From the NCBI GenBank assembly GCA_037044905.1, contig JBAOKB010000020.1, forward strand, positions 1,488,001-1,552,000: 64,000 bases of DNA, in the 5' to 3' direction. The DNA is from Hortaea werneckii. Lineage: Eukaryota; Ascomycota; Dothideomycetes; Mycosphaerellales; Teratosphaeriaceae. The position numbers were made by a program, and so were the translations under genes. Below the pieces are notes generated by a model. The model had not been told where the DNA came from, did no database searches, and saw nothing but the letters and a program-made list of their open reading frames with translations. Positions 11,679 through 21,888 of the stretch are shown here, piece by piece (within the stretch, counting starts at the first letter, position 1; every line of letters starts with the position of its first letter).

Positions 11679-13847
11679 ATGAACGTCCTCAAGCTCCAGA
11701 AGTGCGTCCAATCCCACCTCCTCAACCCGTCCAGAAGCATGCCCAGGTACTAACACCTCTCCTCAGGAAGTATCCACAGTTCAAGCAGGACGACATCTTC
11801 GGCCTCACCGACGCCTTCCGCAAGCTCGATACCGACGACCGCGGCTGGGTGGACGAGGCAACCGCAATCAAGAGCGCCACCAACTCCGAGCGCCAGCCCT
11901 ACGATGTTGTTCGCCAAGCGCTGAAAGAGGTGGAACTCGATTCCTCGAGACACGTCGAGTTGGATGACTACGTAGACCTTATCTCAAGGCTGAGGGAGAG
12001 CAGTCCCGCCCAGCAACGCATGAGCGCTGGTCCGCAACGGTCGAGAGGCTTTAGTAATGCCGCTGGCGGTGGTGGAGAGGACGGCGGTGTGCAGTCCCAC
12101 CCCTCAGGGCCTTCGCATGGCAGCAAGCCTAGTCACGGAGGCGGTGGCCGCATCACCGTGGGAGGCGCGACGGGCGGTTCGCAGCATACTATCAACCAGG
12201 ATGAGCTCTCCGCTTTTACATCGCACATCAACGCTGTCCTGGCCGGCGACGCCGACGTTGGACATCTGCTGCCCTTCCCGCTGGATACTTTCGAGATGTT
12301 CGACGCATGCAAGGACGGTCTCGTGCTGGCCAAGCTGATCAACGACTCGGAACCGGACACGATCGACGAGCGTGTGCTGAACCGAGTCGGCAAGAAGATC
12401 AAGCAGCTGAACGCCTTCCACATGACCGAGAACAACAACATCGTTATTGAATCCGCAAAAGGTATCGGCTGCAGTGTTGTCAACATTGGTGCAGGAGACA
12501 TCATCGAAGTTAGAGAACACTTGATTCTTGGTCTAATTTGGCAGATCATCCGAAGAGGTCTGCTTGGCAAGATCGATATTAGGCTGCACCCTGAGCTTTA
12601 CCGACTGCTGGAAGACGGCGAGACATTGGAGCAGTTCTTGAGACTGCCTGCTGAGCAGATTCTTCTACGTTGGTTCAACTACCATCTCAAGAATGCAGGC
12701 TGGCATCGCAAGTGAGTACCCGCCCTTCAGAATAGGCCTGCTTTAGATATACTCACACTCTTACAGGGTTCAAAACTTCTCCAGCGACGTCAAAGACGGC
12801 GAAAACTACACGGTCCTCCTCAGCCAGCTTGCGCCAAGCATCTGCTCTCGCTCGCCACTCCAAACCTCTGACCTGCATCAGCGTGCAGAGGAGGTGCTTT
12901 CGAACTCCGACAAGCTTGACCCACCATGTCGGAAATTCTTGACGCCCAAGTCTCTTGTTGCAGGCAATCCTAAGCTGAACCTTGCCTTCGTGGCCAACCT
13001 CTTCAACAACCACCCATGCTTGGACCCCATTACCGAAGAAGAGAAGGCTGAGATCGAAGATTTCGATGCAGAAGGTGAGCGAGAGGCTCGTGTCTTCACT
13101 CTGTGGCTCAACTCCATGGACGTCAAGCCGGCTGTAGTATCTTTCTTCGACGATCTCAAGGATGGTACCATTCTCTTGCAAGCATACGACAAGGTCATCC
13201 CAGGCTCAGTGAACTGGCGACATGTGAACAAGCCTCCGGCGAACGCCGCTTCTCAGGCACAGCAGACTGACGACCCGGATGAGGCCTATCTCGTGATCAA
13301 ATCTGGTATGGGCCGCTTCAAGGCCGTAGAGAACACCAACTATGCTGTCGAGCTTGGCAAGCAGAACCGTTTCTCTCTTGTCGGCATCCAGGGCGCAGAC
13401 ATCACCGACGGCCAGCGAACGCTCACCCTCGGCATGGTGTGGCAGCTCATGAGGCGGGACATTACCAACACGCTTTCCGAGCTCGCTCAGCGTATGGGCA
13501 AGCGCGAGATCTCGGACAGCGACATGGTCCAGTGGGCAAACGGCATGTCACAGAAAGGCAGCGGCAACAAGTCACAAATCCGTTCCTTCAAGGACAACAG
13601 CCTAGCCACGGCAATCCCACTCTTGGACGTGCTGTCCGGGATGAAGAGCAGCTACGTCGACTACGAGCTTGTCGCCCCCGGCAACACGGACGACGAGAAG
13701 TACCAGAACGCCAAGCTCGCCATCTCCATCGCGAGAAAGATCGGCGCGACAATCTGGCTGGTGCCGGAGGATATCACGAGCATGCGGAGCCGACTGATCG
13801 TCACGTTCATCGGCAGCTTGATGAATGCTAGCGAGAAGATGCAGTAA
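11679..13847 (+). CDS. fimA: Fimbrin (plastin, Sac6), actin-bundling protein
   Basis: Three exons, 11679-11701, 11767-12711 and 12767-13847, give 682 residues. Intron 1 (65 nt, GTGCGT donor, TACTAAC branch) interrupts codon 8, so the short first exon encodes MNVLKLQK before KYPQFKQDDIF. The N-terminal EF-hand pair is degenerate: the loop DTDDRGWVDEAT ends in Thr rather than Glu, so calcium control is doubtful. A Gly/Ser-rich linker leads to four calponin-homology domains in two tandem actin-binding modules: CH1 about 165-290 (NAVLAGDADVGHLLPF, ADIIEV-type signature), CH2 beginning LRWFNYHLKNAGW, CH3 with FTLWLNSMDVKP, CH4 with SFKDNSLATAIPLLDVLSG. Fimbrin cross-links F-actin in endocytic patches and hyphal tips. 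Length and order match fungal fimbrins. Confidence 0.95.
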
Positions 13848-15104
13848 ATGGAAGCAGGCGGATGAAATGGTTCAGGTACGCTTGTTCGTTGGACGGACAG
13901 GATGATGACGAACGATGGTAGATCTTTGCTTAAAACGAAATCCGAAATGAAGATATCTTTTCCCCACTGCAGCTCCTCTCGAGCAAGCCTTTCTACTGTT
14001 CCCTTTTCTTCGAATTCTGCAACGTCGATAGTCATGTGATCTGATGGTTATACCGTGCAGGACTCTGGATACCCCTATCCACGTCACTACCACTTGCGAT
14101 CGCCTTTGTTTTACCTGGTACTCGGCAATCGAGGTAACGGTTGAGCAAACTACAGGGTTACTTGGTATGATCTGGCTCTTTCCGCCGTTCGTGTTGACTA
14201 CTGACGAGGCGGACGGCTTTTACAGCGGCTCGGGAGAGACGGAGAGGTTAGAGATTTCGGCTACTGAAGGGCATTGCAGCATCTGGAGTCGTTGGAGAGG
14301 AACGATTGAAGGCTCCCTTTGGAGTTATGTTTAGGGCGAGGGGCTTCCATCAAGAGTCATTTAACAAGAAACCATCGGAGATTCCAACTTTAAAAGCGTC
14401 GTCGGGCGCAGACATCACATATGGCATATTTGGAGAAGTGGCCTTTTTATCCATCGATCAGAGCGGAGGTGCAACAAGTCAATACTACATACAAGACCCA
14501 GTGGTGAAGGCGTTGAAGATAATCGCATGAGGCGAGTTGAGAGCTTAGCATGCAAGAAAGACGAATGAGAAAAGGAGCAAGGACATCAAGCAGTCTGGGA
14601 CACCTTAGCTGTTTGCGAGGGGTTTCCAGACATTCAACCACATAAGTGGTATCGACGACGGAAGGATTCTGGCAATAATATGGATCAATCCACGCGACAG
14701 CAAGTCCGAGGTCTCCGTCTTTAGAGAGCGACCGGAGGGTAACAGCACGGCCCATCGCCTTATGATTGTCTCGCGCTTTGTTTGGGGAGTCTCCACACAG
14801 GAAGTTGCTCCACCTATTGCAGGCGTTCGAGGCGATTACGCGCGTTACCACGGCGCATGCACAGGGAGACATCTCTGGGGGAGTCCTGCTAAGGCCTCGG
14901 ATGGATGGTCAAAGCGCAAAGCTCAATGTCGAAGCTTTTGGTCGCTTCGCTGGGAGGCATCTGGCTATCTCAGCAGCGTGGTCCTCGGTCAATTTCCTGA
15001 TGAGGCCTTCCGCCTCTCGAGGCGTGTCGTGCCATTGCTTTACCCGATATGATCACGTGTACGGGACTCACGGGTCCTCCTGGCCTCTGGAGCTTCCACA
15101 ACTG

Positions 15105-15132
15105 GTGATGCCGTGATGCCGTGATGCCGTGA
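15105..15132. repeat. 8-bp tandem repeat, about 3.5 copies
   Basis: The unit GTGATGCC is repeated three times in full, followed by a partial fourth copy. It lies in a spacer with no coding role visible. Confidence 0.8.
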
Positions 15133-15499
15133 GGTCCGAGTACCGAGAACGATCACTTCGCTTGAGAGTTTAGCGATGCATCTTAGACAATTAGGCATTT
15201 TGGCGACAACGTGGTGCTACGCAGGCAATGAGGTTGATGGCTAACGCGCCATGACAGCACAGTACCATGCAGTGGCTATCTTGCGCAGGTACATGGTCGA
15301 CGCATAGCCGCTTCGTTTAAAATGCGTGCATCTGTGGTTGAAATCGTGGGCCGAGCTGCATGTATAGGAAGACCGAGATCTTAGTAGGAAGGCAGACTGG
15401 GTCAGGTGATCGCATATAAGCTTCCTTTCTCTTCCAGGTTTGGCTTTTTCTCTCTTTCTCTCTCTTCCCACTGGAGCTAAAAGGGCTCCCTCCACATCG

Positions 15500-15580
15500 C
15501 ATCTCCCAAACAAGCTTTACCCTCTGTGGGGACTCCGGTGGGAGGATAAACGGAAGAATTTCTCCACCGTGGGGCTCTTT
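15500..15580 (+). promoter_or_regulatory. Cluster of CreA/Mig1-like motifs upstream of the hexose transporter
   Basis: Two GTGGGG motifs (15526-15531, 15569-15574) and inverse matches such as CTCCGG and CTCCAC fall within 80 bp. They fit the loose SYGGRG consensus of the carbon-catabolite repressor CreA. The consensus is short and frequent by chance; the clustering 350-400 bp upstream of a sugar transporter is the only support. Confidence 0.25.
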
Positions 15581-15916
15581 ATCCCTGTGGGTCAGGGTCG
15601 ACCATGGCCTTTTCTTCCATACCAATGATTTCCATCGTCCGCGCCGCAGACCGCGAATCTCGACGAATCGTAGCAGGCCTCGGCGGCAAAGTGGTCCGTC
15701 AAGTGCGTGCCGGGCGCCGTGCCGAAGATGCTAACCCGGCCACCAAGGACGAAGCGTACAACCGCCTACGTCGTTGTGCATCTTCTTATTTCCAGTTCCA
15801 AACGCCTTTTATAAACCAGTGCCCTGGTGTCAAGTATTAGTTCTTTTGTCGTGAGGCGCTTTCTTCCTGAACCCCACTACTACTCCACGCTTGGATTGGG
15901 TCAGCCTGGATTCAAG

Positions 15917-17744
15917 ATGTTTTACTTTACCAACAGTACGTATCTGACGGTATTGGTGTAAAGATACAAGCAGTTGCTAACCAGAGCAGTCTACGTCCTC
16001 GCGGCGTTCGGAACCATTGGTGGTTCACTGTTCGGGTTCGACATTTCGTCCATGAGTGCTTGGGTCGGCGCCGAACAGTACTTGGATTATTTCAACAGCC
16101 CGGATAGCGACCTCCAGGGCGGTATTACGGCTTCTATGTCCGGGGGTTCTTTTCTGGGTGCTATCGGAGCCGGTTTCCTGGCAGACTTCTTAGGGCGTAA
16201 ACAAGCGTTGCAGGTCGCTTGCGTTGTCTTCGTCATTGGCTGCGCCATTGTCTGTTCTTCGCAGAACGTAGCCCAACTTATCATTGGACGATTCAGTGCG
16301 TTGTCCGACAAACACTCCCAAGAGAGAGCTCGCTAACAGGTCTCAGTCAACGGTCTTGCCATCGGTGTCTGCTCAAGTCAGGTCTGCGTATACTTGGCCG
16401 AGCTGGCTCCTGGCAAAATCAGAGGACGAATCGTCGGCATTCAGCAGTGGGCTATTGAATGGGGTATCCTGATCATGTACCTCATTTGCTACGGTTGCCA
16501 GCGGAGCGTTCAAGGTCCACCAGCCTTCCGAATCGCCTGGGGTGTGCAAGGTATCCCGGCCATCATCCTGGGTGTTGCACTCTTCTTCTTTCCAGAGTCA
16601 CCCAGGTGGCTCGCGGGCAAGGAGAGGTGGGAAGAGTGCCTTGATGTCCTGGCACATCTCCATGGAAAGGGTGATCGGACCAATCCTGTGGTGCTCGCCG
16701 AATATGAAGAGGTCCAAGAGGCCCAACGTGTCGCTGCCATGGCCAAGGGTGTCGGGTTCTTTGAACTCTTCGGTCCGAAGATCTGGAAACGGACGCTCGC
16801 CGGTACAAGTGTGCAAATGTGGCAGCAGCTGCTTGGTGGCAACGTGGTATGTATCATCGACCCATCGGTGGCATCTACCTATACTGATCTCTGTACTAGG
16901 CTATGTACTACGTTGTGTACATCTTCCAAATGGCCGGGATGACCAGCAACAGCTCGCTCACATCTTCGATCATCCAGTACGTTATTTTCCTCGTGACTAC
17001 TGGCGGTATCTTGCCATTTATCGATCGTGTCGGCCGCCGACAGCTGTTGATTGGTGGCGCTCTCATCTGCATGGTCATCCACTTCACGACCGCCGGCGTG
17101 ATGGCTGTCCACAGCGAGAGTGTGACAAATGTCAATGGCGATTACAACTTGAAGATGCTCTTGCCTGAGACGCCCGGTAAAGCTGTCATTGCACTCTCAT
17201 ACATCTTTACGGGTATCTACGGTCTTACCTGGGCTCCAGCCGCTTGGATCTACGCATCAGAGGTCTTCCCCTTGAAATATCGAGCCAAGGGTGTCGGTCT
17301 CAGTGCTGCTACGAACTGGGTAAGTACATGTATGCTCCCTCAGCATTATTTACGGTTTCACTGACATTACCGGCAGATCTTCAATTTCGCTCTTGCCTAC
17401 TTCCTGCCGCCGTCATTCAAGAATATCACCTGGCGAACATACATTGTGAGTAGACCCGCCAGAACATACGCACATATAGGATTTATTCTGACCCATTGCT
17501 CTAGTACTTCGGTGTGTTCTGTACCGTGATGAGTGTCCACGTGTTCTTCACATACCCCGAGACAGCTCAGAGGACGCTGGAAGAAGTTGATGCTCTCTTC
17601 GACAGCAAGATCCACCCGTGGCAATCGGCCAATGTCAACACGGACAGACTGTCGGCACGTGTGGAAGAGATGAAGTCAGGAGGCTCAGTCGACGGCGAGA
17701 CCAAAGAGAGGTTCGACGAGGAGGAGCGCAAGGAAGTTGCGTAG
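15917..17744 (+). CDS. MFS sugar porter, probable hexose transporter
   Basis: Six exons (15917-15935, 15990-16295, 16347-16846, 16900-17319, 17377-17445, 17505-17744) with five introns of 51-59 nt join in frame to 517 residues. The first exon encodes only MFYFTN before IYVLAAFGTIGGSLFGFD. Sugar-porter signatures are present: FDISSMSAW in TM1, GRFINGLAIG, AELAPGKIRGRIVG, QQWAIEWG, PESPRWLAGKERW, the DRVGRRQLL loop and the terminal PETAQRTLEEVDALF. Twelve membrane helices are expected. The FDISSMSA start is typical of fungal high-affinity glucose/hexose transporters of the plasma membrane, but exact substrate and affinity cannot be read from sequence. CreA-like motifs upstream would fit glucose repression (inference). 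Confidence 0.92.
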
Positions 17745-18557
17745 ACTCTAGACTCCTTTTGTCATCGTCGATGCTAGTTCTGCTGGCAATAGATACGAGA
17801 TCAATGCAATAATTTGTCCTTCCACGAGAGTTTGTGTTGCGGCTCGAACATTCGAGAGAAAGCGATGGTGACTGTCATCCTTCGTGGATGACTTGCCGTA
17901 CTGCACCTGGGATCGTATGGAGATAGCATTGACATGATGGACCAATCGATGCCCACGATTGTCCCCAGCTCAGACATTGAGCTCCAGCTGGGCGTTGACG
18001 ATTCGGTGAGATGTCTTGAAAGTTGCACTCACGCTCAGTCACTCGTTTCGATCGAAACGATACTTGGACTTTCGCTAACTCAAGAATTGCTGCAAAGTCC
18101 TTTGGCTGCCGGTGCCCTTTCGCAATGCTTCCAGGCATCTTGGAGTATAGATAGTCTATAATCCGTACTCTGCCGCGAAATTCACTCTCGTAGATCAGAT
18201 GAGACAGGCAACAGATGTCCTGTACGTGTGCTGGGCGTTTCCATGACCGACCCGGATGCTTTAGCACCTGAGGCATAACAGCCTGGCCCATCCGAGGCAT
18301 CAAAGCAGGAGCGTAGCACGTGAATGCCAACCACGCAGCTTATTAAGACGTCTGTCGCTGTAACTTACATGGTACACTTGCCGCGTGGGTACTACTGTAG
18401 TACCTACAGTTCGAACTCGATGTAGGAATCCTCCGGCTAGCAATACCGCTCTGTACCTACTATGTAGGTACTTATGAATCCCCGTCAGCTTTTTCGCCCT
18501 TAATGGTACTATATTGTGCCTCCATTTAGCAATACTGCCTCTATAGCAATGAGATGC

Positions 18558-18590
18558 GTTCGATTTTTGTTCGATTTTTGTTCGATTTTT
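18558..18590. repeat. 11-bp tandem repeat, 3 copies
   Basis: The unit GTTCGATTTTT is repeated three times without interruption in the spacer downstream of the sugar transporter. Confidence 0.9.
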
Positions 18591-20191
18591 GCGATTCCTA
18601 TAGCAAGTCTAGACTGTTAGGTACTATGTAGAGAAGATACAATCACCTCGGAGTGATCTCCGTCCAATACTCAATCAGCCCCTCGTGGCTTGCATGCGTA
18701 GCAAGGATACCGCGTCTAATGTACTGATAAGCGACTCCACCACGATCCTCCCGATTCCTTCCAATCATCAACATTTCACAAGACAAAAGCATTCTCCTTA
18801 CCTCCTCCTCGAACTTCAAAGCCTCGGTCCCGCACGTGCGGGCGGGCGCTACTTATGCGTGATTGTTCCACGCATGCAATTTAAGCTTTGATGCTACTTC
18901 TTTAGCATCCGACACCCCAATGCGATGGTCCTTATTAGACTTTGGTGCTACATTATGCTTTTTTGCGGCCCTGCAAAACGGGCCCCGCTAGGTCCAAGAA
19001 AGGATGTTCAGGATTGCCTGGGTAGGTAACCGGGCGCGCGGGTGCAACATTAGAAAAGGTTAAAACTTTGCGCGCGCGCGCGCCTATAAAGTTGATAAGA
19101 GGGCGGCCCCATTCGAGCCATTGGAAGTAATGTAGTGTGAGACTGTTTTTTTGGGGGACTGTTCCACATTCAGGGGTGGGCGGGTGGGGGGGGATTTCTT
19201 CGTTTTTTCCCTGGTGGAGACTTTCTTCTTCCTTCTTCACAGAGTCTGAGCGCCTCTCTTAACGGGCTTGCATCTCTGACGAAGTGTTATGCAGCCCTAT
19301 GCAAGTCTTCCCCAGTAACGTCTTTTGTTCATGTTTGCACAAAATGTTAAAAAAGAAAAGATGGAAAGACCCATCATCATGTGTCATCTGTCAAGAGAAA
19401 AAATCCGTTTAGGGCAAAAAACAAAACTTCGGGATGATGACACACACAGTAGTAGTACCAGGTAGTCGGGAAAATGGGAGATGTAGTCCCACCTACGTTG
19501 ATATTCGAGAAAACCCTCCTCTATCCAAAGGGCCGTCATAAAATCTCGTGATATGGAGTTGTATAAAGAATTGGAGCTCTTCTGCAGGTATGGCAGACTT
19601 CGAACTTGGACCCCTGATACCTTCTAGAGCGCAAGAACCTTAAAAGATAATCAAGAAATTCGGTACACTAGGGAGAAAGCTACCAGACTTGCCTCATGAC
19701 CCTGTTCTCCACGTTTCTTGATCAAGTATCTTATCGTCGACCTTAAGATAGCTGGAGAAAGCGAAGGCGTGACGGGGGACATCCATGAAAGGAGGTGCAC
19801 AGTCGCTTATCGGGCATCTCCGCGATACTGCAGTGTGCGCATTGGGAAGGAGGATGGAAGGAGAAGAAGAGAGAGTCTCGTGACAATCTTGATCGAGAAA
19901 GTGCTTATCTATTTTTCGCAATCGCTATAGTATCTGCCACCTCGCCCTTGCCGCCCGCTTCGAATCGAAGTACACAGGGAGGTAGGTGGTAGTCCAACCA
20001 ACCCCCCATTTTCCCCCTGAGCAAGCAACTGTCCATTCTCGTATCTTACATAGCGATGACTGCGCCTGTCTTTTTGACAAAAGTCCGAAAAAGGTGTGTA
20101 CAAAGCCATGCTCAAGTATACACAGAAGCGAAAATTTTGGGAAACCCGTGAGGGTGTCTTGATCTCTTAATCGTTTTGGGGCTCCCACATT

Positions 20192-20232
20192 CCCCCCCCC
20201 CCCCCCCCCCCCCCCCCCCCACCCCCCCCCCC
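20192..20232. repeat. Cytosine homopolymer tract
   Basis: About 40 cytosines interrupted by one adenine at 20221. Such a length is error-prone in sequencing and its true size is uncertain. Confidence 0.9.
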
Positions 20233-20457
20233 TTTTACAAACCACGTCCCATTTTGAAAGATCTTTCCCCAAAGCGCCGGACATGCAAGCTAAGGAAAAA
20301 CGGCTTTGATAAAAGAAAGGAGAAAACAAGAAAACAATTCCCAATGCCTTCCCCTAGGCCCCTCGCGCCAGTCATAAAATCGTTTCGTAGAACATGATGC
20401 TAAAGCAATTGATGCTTGCTTGCGTGAAAGTACCTTGCAGTTCCCGCTAGGTCAAGG

Positions 20458-21888
20458 TTATATCTCGAAATTTGGCGGCTTGTAACCGAATTTCTGCTGC
20501 ATTGCGATGCCGGCGTCGTACTTCATCCGTTGCATGCGCATCGCTTCGACGTCGAAGGTTGGTCGGTCGGAAGCGGCGAAAGCTGAGGGCTGACCTTTCT
20601 TGTTGTCGATGGAGCCCAGGCTGCGCATCTTCCGCAGCGCTTTCGACTTCTCCGGCGAGGAGAGAGAGAATTGCGGTGGCGGCTCCTCGTCCTGTACCAT
20701 CTCCGTAACGTCCGTCCTACTCCGGCCGATGGTCCTTAAGCCGCGAGCGAGCTTCTCCAACGCGGTGCTTGATCTGCTGGCAATTGGCGTCTTCGGCCGA
20801 ACAGGCTCGCCTGGCGACGGGGGCTCGGTGTTTGAGCTCGCGCGGGTCGACGGTCTGCGGCTGTCTGTGCTCTGGAAACTGATGCCGGAGTCTACTTTTC
20901 GTGTTGATCTGGAGGTACCAGAGTTGCGATTGGTGTTGGAGGCTAAGTCCTGAGCATCGAAGATCCCTGCGCATTCGTCGATGATGCTGTTCGCCAATTG
21001 CAGGTACTTGCCAAGAGTTCGAGTTACAGACATCCATCCGTTTTCCTCTCCGATTCCCTTGCCCTGCTGCATAAGGTTATTGAGGATTCGTGGTCCGTGT
21101 CTCTCGACGCTGAGAATGTATTTGAAGAAGCCGTCCCGCTGGGCTTTGAGGACATCAGGAGTCAGCGCAGCAGTGGGCTGGCTGGATACGACAGGTGGAT
21201 AGAGGGTGTTGAGCATGGCGACGCAATTGTGCTTGTTGAATGGAAGCAAGGATAGTTCGTTGATGAGAACCCAGCGCCGCAAAACCACGTAGAGCTGTGT
21301 GTAGAGTGCCTCAACCTTCCGTACCTTATCCTCGATGGACTTTACCCATTGCAGCACGCCGGGATCTCGCTCAGATAGTGCTGCGTCGTCTGCGTCCAGG
21401 GAAGCGCGGTCGACGTCCAGTCGACGCATGGCATCTGTGACCTCTCGCCGTCTCCGCGTCTCGAGGTCCTTGAGATAGTCCAATCCAGTTAGTGCTTGCG
21501 GGAAATCGACGGAAACTAGCTCCGGTGGAAAGCATCGCCTCACGAAGGATGTGATGAAGCTCGGGGGTAAGGAAGCAGGCTGTTGCGGCAGTTGTGAAAC
21601 CTGAGCCATGAGGTTTTCGTGGAAGGACTGAGTCACTTCATTGTCATGCCAAGGCGCGCGCGGCGAAGTTGGAGAGCTGTTTGGGCTTGAGGGCGGATTG
21701 ATGCCGACAGGCTGGGCGCGGGGTGCGCAATTGAGGGCGTACATGGTCCGTAGTGGGATCTCATAGCTGCCAGGGCGGCTCAGGACGTGATCGAGAATGA
21801 GCTGGTATGAGGAGCCAGCAGAGGAGCCTTGAGAAGAGTCCGAGGACATGGAGGGCCAGTGCCGCGGCGCTGGTGACTGCGCGGCCAT
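20458..21888 (-). CDS. Conserved fungal-type protein of unknown function, 476 aa
   Basis: An uninterrupted frame of 476 residues from ATG 21888. I do not recognise a named domain. The N-terminal part contains SSYQLILDHVLSRPGSYEIP and LRTMYALNCAPRAQP. Residues about 85-310 look helical and folded, with SFITSFVRRCFPPELVSVDF, LDYLKDLETRRRREVTDAM, a paired WV...RRWVLINELSLLPFNKHN segment and GFFKYILSVERHGPRILNNL. The rest is Ser/Arg/Pro-rich and probably disordered, closing with MRMQRMKYDAGIAMQQKFGYKP. There is no signal peptide and no membrane helix. The folded core and clean frame make it a real gene. Wide non-coding flanks on both sides give no hint of function. Confidence 0.75.
   Translation of the reverse strand: MAAQSPAPRHWPSMSSDSSQGSSAGSSYQLILDHVLSRPGSYEIPLRTMYALNCAPRAQPVGINPPSSPNSSPTSPRAPWHDNEVTQSFHENLMAQVSQLPQQPASLPPSFITSFVRRCFPPELVSVDFPQALTGLDYLKDLETRRRREVTDAMRRLDVDRASLDADDAALSERDPGVLQWVKSIEDKVRKVEALYTQLYVVLRRWVLINELSLLPFNKHNCVAMLNTLYPPVVSSQPTAALTPDVLKAQRDGFFKYILSVERHGPRILNNLMQQGKGIGEENGWMSVTRTLGKYLQLANSIIDECAGIFDAQDLASNTNRNSGTSRSTRKVDSGISFQSTDSRRPSTRASSNTEPPSPGEPVRPKTPIASRSSTALEKLARGLRTIGRSRTDVTEMVQDEEPPPQFSLSSPEKSKALRKMRSLGSIDNKKGQPSAFAASDRPTFDVEAMRMQRMKYDAGIAMQQKFGYKPPNFEI

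Larger units (their letters stand above)
13848..15916. other. Gene-poor spacer of 2.1 kb
   Basis: No gene that I can support. Short frames occur on both strands, including one at 14447-14872 (minus), but none has a recognisable domain or splice structure. An 8-bp tandem repeat lies at 15105-15132. The last 500 bp are pyrimidine-rich and probably belong to the promoter and 5' UTR of the sugar transporter. Confidence 0.45.
17745..20457. other. Gene-poor spacer of 2.7 kb with simple repeats
   Basis: No supported gene. It contains several near-palindromic GTAGGTAC/GTACCTAC motifs (about 18385-18475), an 11-bp tandem repeat, a short CG dinucleotide run at 19070-19083 and a long cytosine tract. 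Frames are short and bear no recognisable domain on either strand. Confidence 0.45.

Noticed and set aside
14447..14872. A 141-codon minus-strand frame in the fimbrin-transporter spacer
   Set aside because: Some gene-like composition, but no recognised motif and no coherent exon extension.
18397..18440. tRNA-like TTCGAA loop motif
   Set aside because: No acceptor stem, anticodon arm or A box can be folded around it.
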